From Gammaproteobacteria bacterium (lineage in GTDB: Bacteria > Pseudomonadota > Gammaproteobacteria > HK1): a stretch of DNA of 9,385 bases. Shown one piece after another: positions 1 through 5,220 of this stretch. Position numbers and translations under genes: made by a program. The number at the start of each line of letters is the position of its first letter. The stretch's first letter is position 1. The notes beneath the pieces were generated by a model. The model ran no database searches and was not told where the DNA came from. It was given only the letters and a program-made list of their open reading frames with translations. The stretch covers positions 1 through 9,385 of the forward strand of contig JAJECB010000300.1 of assembly GCA_022822245.1 (NCBI GenBank), given 5' to 3'.

Positions 1-919
1 GCGACAGGATGTCCGGGAGGATCGGCACGTACACCCGGCGCCGCGGATAACGGCGGCGGTGACCGAAGCTCACCACCACCCGACGCACCGACCGTTCGAG
101 CCGCTCCCTCGTCATGTTGCCGGAGCGAAGCCCCATCACCACTGCCGCCCCGTCGGCGATGACGGCGGCGGTGAGATCCGGTAGCCCCAGGGTGAAGAGC
201 TGGCGGAGATCCTCGCGGATCACGGTCACCAGGACCCCCCGCAGCATCGTCAGGCCACGTCCGCCGATGGGCCGGTTCCGGGTCCGGTAGCTGAGCGCGA
301 TCAGCCGGTACACGAGTCCGATGCGAAGCGCGTCCGGGTCCGCGATGATGAGGTGTCCGGGCAGGATCGTGCTCGGGCGGGAGTCCACGTCGGGTCGTAT
401 CCGGTACTGCGGCTTCCAGTCCGAGGGACCGAGGGCGGCCACCTCCCGCGGCACTTCCGCGAGGGGGAAGAACACGTCGCAGGGGGCGGCTTCGGCGTAG
501 CGGTCCATCACGGTTCGAAGGGTGTCGGCGTCGGGCAGGATGTCGCTTGCGAGAAACGCGATGGGCCCGTGGGGATGATCCTCGCGGACCGCCTCGAACG
601 CGGCGCGAAGGTTCCCTTCGAGCCGGTCGTTGCAGTCGACGAGCCGGGCTCCGTCCACGACTCCGGCGTAGATCCGGGAGGGGCCCGCGACGTAGAGGTC
701 GGAGAAGCGGCCGGAGTCGCGCAGCCGGTCGAGGATGCAGCGCACCAGCGGCCGGCCCTCGATATGCAGGTCGGCGGCCTTGTGGCCGGTGAGCGGCCGG
801 TACCCCCGCCCCGCCTCGGTCAGCCGGGCGGGGCGCGAATCGCTCCCGGCGAGGAGCACGAGGGGGGGCGTGGCGGCCCTGCCCCGCTCGGGCGCCGGTA
901 CCCGCGAAGGCGCGCTCAT
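1..919 (-). CDS. Nucleotidyltransferase-like protein (MobA/NTP-transferase fold), C-terminus off the left edge
   Basis: An open frame runs from ATG 919-917 to the left edge without a stop, giving 306 visible residues. The start has a purine-rich GAGGGAG directly upstream. Near residue 21 the protein reads LVLLAGSDSRP, followed by YRPLTGHKAADLHIEGRPLV. This resembles the L-x-AG nucleotide-binding loop and the PLT...K...G-x-PL signature of sugar-phosphate and molybdenum-cofactor nucleotidyltransferases. A later stretch, GPIAFLASDILPDADTL, carries the Asp expected to bind metal. About 12 residues lie between the AG loop and the PLT motif, more than in the classic RmlA/GalU signature, so this is a divergent subfamily. 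The C-terminal part is Arg-rich (ERSVRRV, HRRRYPRRR). Expected activity is transfer of a nucleotidyl group from an NTP to a phosphorylated acceptor in the cytoplasm. The substrate cannot be called. It is divergent from the 1422 gene and probably unrelated to it. Confidence 0.72.
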   Translation of the reverse strand, partial: MSAPSRVPAPERGRAATPPLVLLAGSDSRPARLTEAGRGYRPLTGHKAADLHIEGRPLVRCILDRLRDSGRFSDLYVAGPSRIYAGVVDGARLVDCNDRLEGNLRAAFEAVREDHPHGPIAFLASDILPDADTLRTVMDRYAEAAPCDVFFPLAEVPREVAALGPSDWKPQYRIRPDVDSRPSTILPGHLIIADPDALRIGLVYRLIALSYRTRNRPIGGRGLTMLRGVLVTVIREDLRQLFTLGLPDLTAAVIADGAAVVMGLRSGNMTRERLERSVRRVVVSFGHRRRYPRRRVYVPILPDILS

Positions 920-1071
920 CTCCCTCACCCCTTCCGGCCCCGGACGCGGTGCGCGGCCGGGCGCCGGCCGCCGTGGTCCGCCACGCGCGGTAACCCGCCC
1001 GAGGCCGACGCCCGCGACGGCATCGTCCTCGTGAGGGGGCGGGTGAACGGATCGCCCGCGGCGGAGCCGGA

Positions 1072-1087
1072 CGAATACATGTCTTCG
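1072..1087. promoter_or_regulatory. Near-perfect 16-bp palindrome in an AT-rich island, candidate operator
   Basis: CGAATACATGTCTTCG equals its own reverse complement at 14 of 16 positions; only the fifth base and its partner fail. It sits at the edge of the only clearly AT-rich stretch of the region (about 1070-1110, including GTTTTATCACATATTC), between two divergent genes. That is where a dimeric regulator or a promoter would be expected. No regulator gene is in the window, so the operator role is inference. Confidence 0.3.
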
Positions 1088-1242
1088 TTTTATCACATAT
1101 TCCGCGCTGATCCCGCCCCGCTTCGAACCGGGGGCCGGAAGACCGGCCGGATTGCGCACAACGCACGGGTTGCGACCGCCGGCGTTCCTCGACCGCCGGC
1201 CCTCCACCCGCGAGCGGCCCGACCACCGATGCAACCCCCTCC

Positions 1243-1349
1243 TGGGAACGCGGGCTCCCACTCCGCGCAGACCCCCACGAACTCGCCGCCCCTCGCGGGC
1301 GAGATGCCCGCGCTCTCAGGGGCCGCCCTCCAGAGTGGGAGCGCCCGCG
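1243..1349. repeat. Inverted repeat pair related to the palindromic repeats at 3666-3771
   Basis: TGGGAACGCGGGCTCCCA at 1243-1260 is itself a short hairpin (TGGGA/TCCCA). CGCGGGCTCCCACTC at 1249-1263 is repeated in inverted orientation at 1333-1349, with two extra bases in the second copy. The core resembles GGGAGC-CGCGGGCTTCCC in the 3666-3771 repeats. It looks like a degenerate pair of REP-like intergenic palindromes, but the copies are short and GC-rich, so chance similarity is possible. Confidence 0.35.
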
Positions 1350-1421
1350 CGGCCCGGAATGGATTGCGGTGACCGGAGCGGGTTACATTCCCGGCCGACA
1401 CCATTGGGAGGTTGAGGGCGC

Positions 1422-1952
1422 ATGTCCATCCAGTTCCATGACCCACGCGCCGAGCCGCTTCGCCCCGAGGAGGCGTACCGGCTGAAGGCCGCGCTCGATG
1501 GCCCCGCCGCCATCGGGCTGCTCGCGAACGGGTTCCCCGATTCGGCCGAGTTCCTGGAGGCCGTCGAGGGCGCCCTCCGCGACACACTGCCGGAGGCATC
1601 CTTCACCCACTACAACAAGGGCGGACCTTCGATTCCGGTCACCGCCCACCTCGTGGACGAGATCGTCGAGCGCTGCGACGCCGTCGTCACCGCCTACGGG
1701 CACTGAGGAAGCTGCACTTCCGGCACCGTGCGTGACGGGATCGAGCTGGCGCGACGCGGACTTCCCAACGTCGCCCTCATCACCGAGGCGTTCTGGCCGC
1801 AGGCGGAGTTCGTGGCCCGGGCGGCGGGGATGCCGGGCGCCCCCCGGATCCGGCTGCCGCATCCGGTGGCGGGGACCGGGCGGGACCGGATGGCGGAGAT
1901 CGCGGGCGAGTTCCGCCCCGCGATCCTGGCCGGGCTCGCGGGCGGCGGGTAG
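1422..1952 (+). CDS. UGSC-family selenoprotein, TGA 1704-1706 read as selenocysteine
   Basis: ATG 1422 follows GGGAGG at 1406-1411. The frame reads 94 codons to a TGA at 1704-1706, then continues open for 81 more to TAG 1950-1952. With TGA as selenocysteine the product has 176 residues. The join reads CDAVVTAYGH-U-G-S-C-T-S-G, with Sec at residue 95 and Cys at 98, followed by VRDGIELARRGLPNVALITEAF and a C-terminal LPHPV near residues 145-149. Database entries named UGSC family (seleno)protein have this layout: an N-terminal IGLLxNxxPxxxxFL segment (here IGLLANGFPDSAEFL, 31-45), a CDAVVT strand just before U/C-GSC, and an R/D-G-IELxxRGxP helix-turn after it. The U-x-x-C arrangement suggests a thiol/selenol redox or nucleophilic centre. 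No signal peptide or membrane segment is seen, so it is probably cytoplasmic. The substrate is unknown. The next gene encodes a 356-aa protein that I recall as its usual neighbour. A disabled gene is the alternative, but a random stop falling exactly at the U position is unlikely. Confidence 0.9.
1704..1740 (+). promoter_or_regulatory. UGA selenocysteine codon with candidate bacterial SECIS hairpin
   Basis: After TGA 1704-1706, TTCCG (1718-1722) pairs with CGGGA (1736-1740) with one G-U wobble. A G/A mismatch (1723/1735) follows, then CAC (1724-1726) pairs with GTG (1732-1734), leaving a five-base loop CGTGC at 1727-1731. The loop begins 21 bases past the TGA and has G as its second base. Bacterial SECIS elements are known to have a G in the first two loop positions and roughly 16-37 bases between UGA and loop. 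A competing hairpin, GGAAG 1707-1711 with CTTCC 1717-1721, lies too close to the UGA to act as the SelB site. The structure was folded by eye only. Confidence 0.6.
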
Positions 1953-2040
1953 GCCGCGCCGCTCCCGTGCCCGTGCCATCTCGCCCCGCTCGCGCCCGCG
2001 CCCGCGCCGCCTGCCGGACGGCCCCCGGACACCGCCCCGC

Positions 2041-3111
2041 ATGACCCTTGCGAACCTCCTCACCGCCGCCGACGAGCCGACCGCCGTCGAGGCGCTGCAC
2101 GCGCTCGAATGCACCGACGGGCTCCCGGTCGTCGTGCCGACCCCGGAGCGCGTGGACCGGATGGTCCTCGCCACCGGCCTCGACCCCGACCTCGTCGTCG
2201 GGGAGATGGGCCCCCAGGGCGGGGCCGCGACGGTGCACCGGATCGCGGTGAACGCGGTCATGGCCGGCTGCCTCGCGGACCACGCCCCGGTCGTCCTCGC
2301 CGCGATCCGCGCGATGTGCGAGCCGGAGTTCGACCTCGCCGAGATGCAGGGGACCACCCACTGCACCGCTCCCCTCGTCATCGTCAACGGCCCGGCACGC
2401 GAGGCGTGCGGCGGCATCTCGTCGGGGTTCGGCGCGCTCGGACCGGGGCACCGCGCGAACGCCTCCATCGGCCGGGCGATTCGGCTCGCGATGACGAACA
2501 TCGGCGGCGCCCGCCCCGGCCGTTCCGACATGGCTCTCCTCGGCCACCCGGGGAAGTTCGCGTACTGCCTCGCGGAGGCGGAGGAGCTCTCGCCCTTTCC
2601 GCCCTTCCACACTTCGCTCGGCTATCCGCCCGAGGCCAGCGTGGTTACGGTGGTGGGGGCGGAAGCTCCCCACTCGGTCATCCACTCTCCGGACGGCGAC
2701 GATCCGCGCGCCGCCGACCGGCTGCTCGACACCCTCGCGGCGGTGATCGCGAACCAGGGCAGCAACAACATGCACCTCGGGGGCGGCGGCGCGGTCACCG
2801 TGGTCCTGAACCCCGACCACGCCGCGGTGCTCGCAGGCGCGGGCCACGACCGCACCTCGATCCGCGCGGCGCTCGCGGAGCGGGCCGCCCACCCGCGGCG
2901 GGCGATGCGCGCCCTCCACCCCAAGATGATCCCGGCCGGCGACGGCGACGAGCTCATCCACGCGGTGCGCGATCCCGCCAACGTCCTCGTCATCGTGAGC
3001 GGGGCGGGCGGGCTCTACTCGATGGTCATGCCCTCGTGGTGCGGCGGCCCCCACTCGAACGTCGCGGTGCACGCCGAGTTCGAGCCCAATCCCTTCTGCG
3101 AGGTCCCCTGA
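2041..3111 (+). CDS. Conserved protein of unknown function, putative UGSC partner
   Basis: The product has 356 residues. I recognise the family from conserved stretches but know no assigned activity. These are TDGLPVVVPTPERVDRML-like near 25-42, the NAVMAGC segment (71-77), TTH (105-107) before PLVIVNGP (111-118), SSGFGALGPGHRANASIGRA (127-146), NIGGARPG (153-160), GHPGKFAYCLAEAEELSP (168-185), and SNNMHLGGGG (241-250). A C-terminal VLVIVSGAGGLYSM (315-328) is followed by Cys334. There are eight Cys (24, 77, 93, 108, 123, 176, 334, 353) but no CxxC. No signal peptide or membrane helix is apparent. ATG 2041 is the first ATG or GTG available in frame after the UGSC stop, but no Shine-Dalgarno precedes it. 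It lies 88 bases after the UGSC gene in another frame and is followed 59 bases later by the cupin. Co-function with the selenoprotein is inferred from adjacency and recalled co-occurrence. Confidence 0.85.
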   Translation: MTLANLLTAADEPTAVEALHALECTDGLPVVVPTPERVDRMVLATGLDPDLVVGEMGPQGGAATVHRIAVNAVMAGCLADHAPVVLAAIRAMCEPEFDLAEMQGTTHCTAPLVIVNGPAREACGGISSGFGALGPGHRANASIGRAIRLAMTNIGGARPGRSDMALLGHPGKFAYCLAEAEELSPFPPFHTSLGYPPEASVVTVVGAEAPHSVIHSPDGDDPRAADRLLDTLAAVIANQGSNNMHLGGGGAVTVVLNPDHAAVLAGAGHDRTSIRAALAERAAHPRRAMRALHPKMIPAGDGDELIHAVRDPANVLVIVSGAGGLYSMVMPSWCGGPHSNVAVHAEFEPNPFCEVP

Positions 3112-3170
3112 CGCGGCGGGCCGGACCCCGCGGGCCACGCCCGACCTCATCCCGCCGCCGAGGAGCAGTC

Positions 3171-3563
3171 ATGTCCGAGAACCGACACCGCTCGCTCATC
3201 GAGCACCAGGACGACATCGGCGCCTACGTCCCCCCCGACCACCGGGGGACGGTCAACGTGCGGCTGGTGGACGGCGCTTTCTGCGGCCGGTTCGAGATGA
3301 ACCTCGGGACGGTGCAGCCGGGCGGAGAGGCCGAGCCGCACTGGCACGAGACCGAGCACCAGGTGATGTACGTGCTGGACGGCGAGTGCGAGGTCACCCT
3401 CGGCGACGACCGCCCGGTGACCTGTGGCGCGGGGACGGTGGTCCGGATCCCGCCGAAGCTCCGCCACCGGGTGGTGGCGACGGGCGAGACTCCCATGCGG
3501 GCCATCGTTCTCTACAGCCCGCCGCTCGGGCCCCGGAACGAGGTCCCGGTCGGCCCCGCCTGA
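3171..3563 (+). CDS. Small single-domain cupin protein
   Basis: The product has 130 residues, typical of a single-domain cupin. ATG 3171 follows AGGAG about six bases upstream. Cupin motif 1 is GGEAEPHWHETEHQVMYVLDG (51-71) with His57 and His59 and Glu62/His63 as likely metal ligands. Motif 2 is GTVVRIPPKLRHRV (88-101) with His99 as the remaining ligand. Between them is the usual VLDGECEVTLG turn and a short inter-motif loop. The protein probably binds one divalent metal (Fe, Mn, Zn or Ni) in the cytoplasm. It could be a dioxygenase, isomerase or lyase, or a non-catalytic sensor; the sequence does not decide. It follows the UGSC partner by 59 bases on the same strand and is likely co-transcribed, so it may act on the same substrate. 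Confidence 0.87.
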   Translation: MSENRHRSLIEHQDDIGAYVPPDHRGTVNVRLVDGAFCGRFEMNLGTVQPGGEAEPHWHETEHQVMYVLDGECEVTLGDDRPVTCGAGTVVRIPPKLRHRVVATGETPMRAIVLYSPPLGPRNEVPVGPA

Positions 3564-3628
3564 GCCGCGCCGGGGAGCTTCTCCGCACCGCCCAGCCGAG
3601 CCCGGTCCCGAAGGGGCTCCCGATTACG

Positions 3629-3634
3629 CATAAT
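3629..3634 (+). promoter_or_regulatory. Weak -10-like site ahead of the CoA-transferase gene
   Basis: CATAAT matches the bacterial -10 consensus at five of six bases. It lies in a short AT-rich patch (GATTACGCATAATC, 3622-3635, which is also a 5-bp inverted repeat around CGCA) in an otherwise GC-rich spacer. No good -35 is visible at 16-18 bases upstream. It may give the CoA-transferase its own promoter about 200 bases before the start. Confidence 0.2.
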
Positions 3635-3665
3635 CCTCGGCCTGGCCCTGGCCTCGGCTCCGACC

Positions 3666-3699
3666 GGCAGTCGACCTCGCGGGAGCGCGGGCTTCCCGC
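3666..3699. repeat. REP-like palindromic repeat, copy 1 of a direct pair
   Basis: This 34-bp unit begins GGCAGTCGACC and contains the hairpin-forming core GGGAGCGCGGGCTTCCCGC (3681-3699). It matches the unit at 3738-3771 at 30 of 34 positions, with starts 72 bases apart. The core pairs GGGA with TCCC around a GC-rich loop. It lies between genes, as REP-type elements usually do. A role in mRNA 3'-end protection of the cupin transcript or partial termination is possible. Confidence 0.55.
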
Positions 3700-3737
3700 G
3701 TGGCCGCCGCGGACCTCCCGGCGCCGGTGGGACGGCA

Positions 3738-3771
3738 GGCAGCCGACTTCCCGGGAGCCCGGGCTTCCCGC
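3738..3771. repeat. REP-like palindromic repeat, copy 2 of a direct pair
   Basis: This is the second unit, 30/34 identical to 3666-3699. It begins GGCAGCCGACT and has the core GGGAGCCCGGGCTTCCCGC (3753-3771). Here CCCGGGAGCCCGGG also adds local dyad symmetry. It ends about 60 bases before the CoA-transferase start. The four differences (positions 6, 11, 14 and 22 of the unit) suggest an old duplication or two members of a dispersed family. Confidence 0.55.
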
Positions 3772-3830
3772 CCGCGGCAAGCGCGTGAAGGCGGGGCTGC
3801 GAACAACCTCCGCGAGCAAGGAGTGAAAGC

Positions 3831-5027
3831 ATGACGAGCGCCCTCGACGGCATCCGCATCATCGACATGACACACAACCAGGCGGGACCCGCCTGCACCC
3901 AGGTCCTCGCCTGGCTGGGCGCCGACGTGATCAAGCTCGAAGCGCCGGGCAAGGGGGACGTCGCGCGCACCAACATGGCCGACGAGCGCGGGGAGAGCCT
4001 GTTCTTCCTGGTGCTGAACGCCAACAAGCGAAGCCTCACCCTCGACCTCAAGACCGGCGACGGCAAGGCCCTGTTCAAGAAGCTGATGACCGGGGCCGAC
4101 GTGCTCGTGGAGAACTTCTCGCCGGGCGCCCTCGACCGGCTCGGCCTCGGCTACGAGGTGCTGAAGGACCTCAACCCGCGGCTCGTCTACGCCACCGTGA
4201 AAGGCTTCGGAACCTGGGGGCCCTACAGCGGCTTCAAGAGCTTCGAACCCATCGCGCAGGCCATGGGGGGGGCGATGTGCGTGACCGGCTGGCCAGACAG
4301 CCCCCCGACCCTGCTATGGCCCGCGGTCGGCGATTCCGGCACCGGGATGCACCTCGCGATCGGGATCCTCGCCGCGCTCCAGCAGCGGCACCGGACGGGG
4401 CGCGGCCAGCACGTCGAGGTGTCGATGCAGGACGCGGTGGCAAACCTCATTCGCATCAGCCTCCGCGACCACCAGCGCCTCGGCGGGGTGCAGCCGCGCA
4501 CCGGCAACCAGCTCGGCCGGACCGTCCCCGGCTCGACCTATCCTTGCGCGCCCGGCGGGCCGAACGACTACGTCTTCATCTTCGCGCAGGCCCAGATGTG
4601 GCCCGCGTTCGTCGAGGCGCTGGACATCGACGAGCTGCGGAACGATCCCCGCTTCGCGACCCTGGAGAAGCGCTGGGAGAATCGGGACGTGCTGAACCCG
4701 ATCATCGAAGGGTGGACCCGGCGGCACACCAAGCACGAGGTGATGCGGCGGCTCGGCGCGGCCGGAGTGCCGTGCGGCGCCTGCCAGGACACCGGCGAGG
4801 TGCTCGACGACCCGCACCTCGCGGCGCGCGACATGATCGTGGAGCTCGACTATCCGGAACGGGACGGAACGTACCGGACGGTGGGCTGCCCGGTGAAGCT
4901 CTCCGACTCGCCGGCCGAGGTGGCGCGACCGCCGACCCTCGGCGAGCACACCGCGGACCTGCTGGCCGAGCTCTGCGGCGTCAGCCCCGAGGAGCTCGCC
5001 CGCCTGGAGGAGGAGGGCGTGGTGTAG
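3831..5027 (+). CDS. Class III CoA-transferase (CaiB/BaiF), formyl-CoA:oxalate transferase-like
   Basis: The product has 398 residues, normal for this family (about 380-430). ATG 3831 follows AAGGAG. The N-terminal region reads LDGIRIIDMTHNQAGPACTQVLAWLGADVIKLEAPGKGD, with Gln17 where formyl-CoA transferase has a catalytic Gln. LNANKRSLTLDLK (62-74) and ADVLVENFSPGALDRLGLGYE (89-109) are family hallmarks. AVGDSGTGMHLA (165-176) supplies Asp168, matching the Asp that forms the aspartyl-CoA mixed anhydride. VEVSMQDAV is also typical. These enzymes move CoA between two carboxylic acids in the cytoplasm and act as interlocked dimers. The Gly-rich loop (GGGGQ) of oxalate-specific enzymes is not seen at the expected place, where the protein reads GRTVPGSTYPCAPGG. 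Strict formyl-CoA:oxalate activity is therefore doubtful. The 267-base spacer from the cupin leaves operon membership open. Confidence 0.93.
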   Translation: MTSALDGIRIIDMTHNQAGPACTQVLAWLGADVIKLEAPGKGDVARTNMADERGESLFFLVLNANKRSLTLDLKTGDGKALFKKLMTGADVLVENFSPGALDRLGLGYEVLKDLNPRLVYATVKGFGTWGPYSGFKSFEPIAQAMGGAMCVTGWPDSPPTLLWPAVGDSGTGMHLAIGILAALQQRHRTGRGQHVEVSMQDAVANLIRISLRDHQRLGGVQPRTGNQLGRTVPGSTYPCAPGGPNDYVFIFAQAQMWPAFVEALDIDELRNDPRFATLEKRWENRDVLNPIIEGWTRRHTKHEVMRRLGAAGVPCGACQDTGEVLDDPHLAARDMIVELDYPERDGTYRTVGCPVKLSDSPAEVARPPTLGEHTADLLAELCGVSPEELARLEEEGVV

Positions 5028-5028
5028 C

Positions 5029-5053
5029 CGCCGCGACCCCGTCGAACGCGGCG
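5029..5053 (+). terminator. Hairpin just after the CoA-transferase stop, possible terminator
   Basis: CGCCGCG (5029-5035) pairs perfectly with CGCGGCG (5047-5053) around an 11-base loop, starting two bases past the TAG. No T-run follows, so it may act as a transcript-end stabiliser or need Rho. Its position in a convergent junction supports a 3'-end role. Confidence 0.35.
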
Positions 5054-5132
5054 CGCACGCGTCCTCCTGGCCCATTCCGCTGCCGGCCTGACCAGCCGGA
5101 GGGTGCGGTGCTCCCGGACACGGACGCCGCGA

Positions 5133-5150
5133 CGCGTCTCCGTCGACGCG
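5133..5150. terminator. Perfect 6-bp hairpin between convergent genes
   Basis: CGCGTC (5133-5138) pairs with GACGCG (5145-5150) around TCCGTC. It lies in the 193-base gap between the CoA-transferase (plus) and the SDR (minus), about 70 bases beyond the SDR stop, and could end transcription from either side. There is no T-run and a short GC-rich stem in this background can arise by chance. Nothing else was recognised in the gap. Confidence 0.2.
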
Positions 5151-5220
5151 CGGCTGACGCCGCGGAACGGGCCCGGGAGCGGGGGCGGAGAGAGCCCCGC
5201 CGGGTGGTCGCGAGATCGAG

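Larger units (their letters stand above)
920..1421. other. Divergent intergenic region, no convincing gene
   Basis: About 500 bases separate two divergent genes. Open frames crossing it on either strand look like GC-driven shadows: Arg/Pro/Gly-rich composition, no recognisable domain, and strong conflict with the flanking genes. It holds an AT-rich island near 1070-1110 with a near-palindrome at 1072-1087, and a repeat-rich stretch at 1243-1350. A GGGAGG at 1406-1411, ten bases before ATG 1422, is the ribosome site of the next gene. Promoters for both flanking genes should lie here. No -35/-10 pair with good spacing could be chosen: TTGCGG 1364-1369 and TACATT 1384-1389 are only 14 bases apart. 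Confidence 0.55.

Noticed and set aside
1115..1145. GGTTCGAA on the minus strand near 1125, T-loop-like, as part of a tRNA (possibly selC)
   Set aside because: The flanking bases do not give a 5-bp T-arm, and no matching acceptor, anticodon or D arm could be placed.
353..1372. 339-codon open frame on the plus strand
   Set aside because: It is antisense to the nucleotidyltransferase over most of its length, has Arg/Pro/Gly-rich composition without a domain, and has a poor start. It is a GC-driven shadow.
1364..1389. Promoter TTGCGG/TACATT for the UGSC gene
   Set aside because: The spacer is 14 bases, too short for a sigma-70-type promoter, and the boxes match poorly.
1704..1706. TGA as a genuine stop, with two separate small genes (1422-1706 and a GTG start at 1728)
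   Set aside because: The two parts are in the same frame, the codons between TGA and 1728 read GSCTSGT as the family requires, and the GTG has no ribosome site. Selenocysteine explains everything without a frameshift.
1498..2040. N-terminal extension of the 356-aa partner back to 1498
   Set aside because: The frame is open, but its translation over the UGSC gene is Ser/Arg/Pro-rich noise. Family-like sequence begins at ATG 2041.
1383..2612. 409-codon open frame on the minus strand, and the 1780-3150 minus frame
   Set aside because: Both are antisense to the UGSC gene and its partner, low-complexity in composition, with no recognisable motif. The plus-strand proteins have clear family motifs.
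2109..3170. Long N-terminal extension of the cupin frame
   Set aside because: It is an out-of-frame reading of the partner gene, very Arg-rich. The cupin has its own AGGAG site and ATG at 3171.
3666..3771. Repeats as a CRISPR array
   Set aside because: There are only two copies, imperfect, with an internal palindrome and no cas genes. REP-like repeats fit better.
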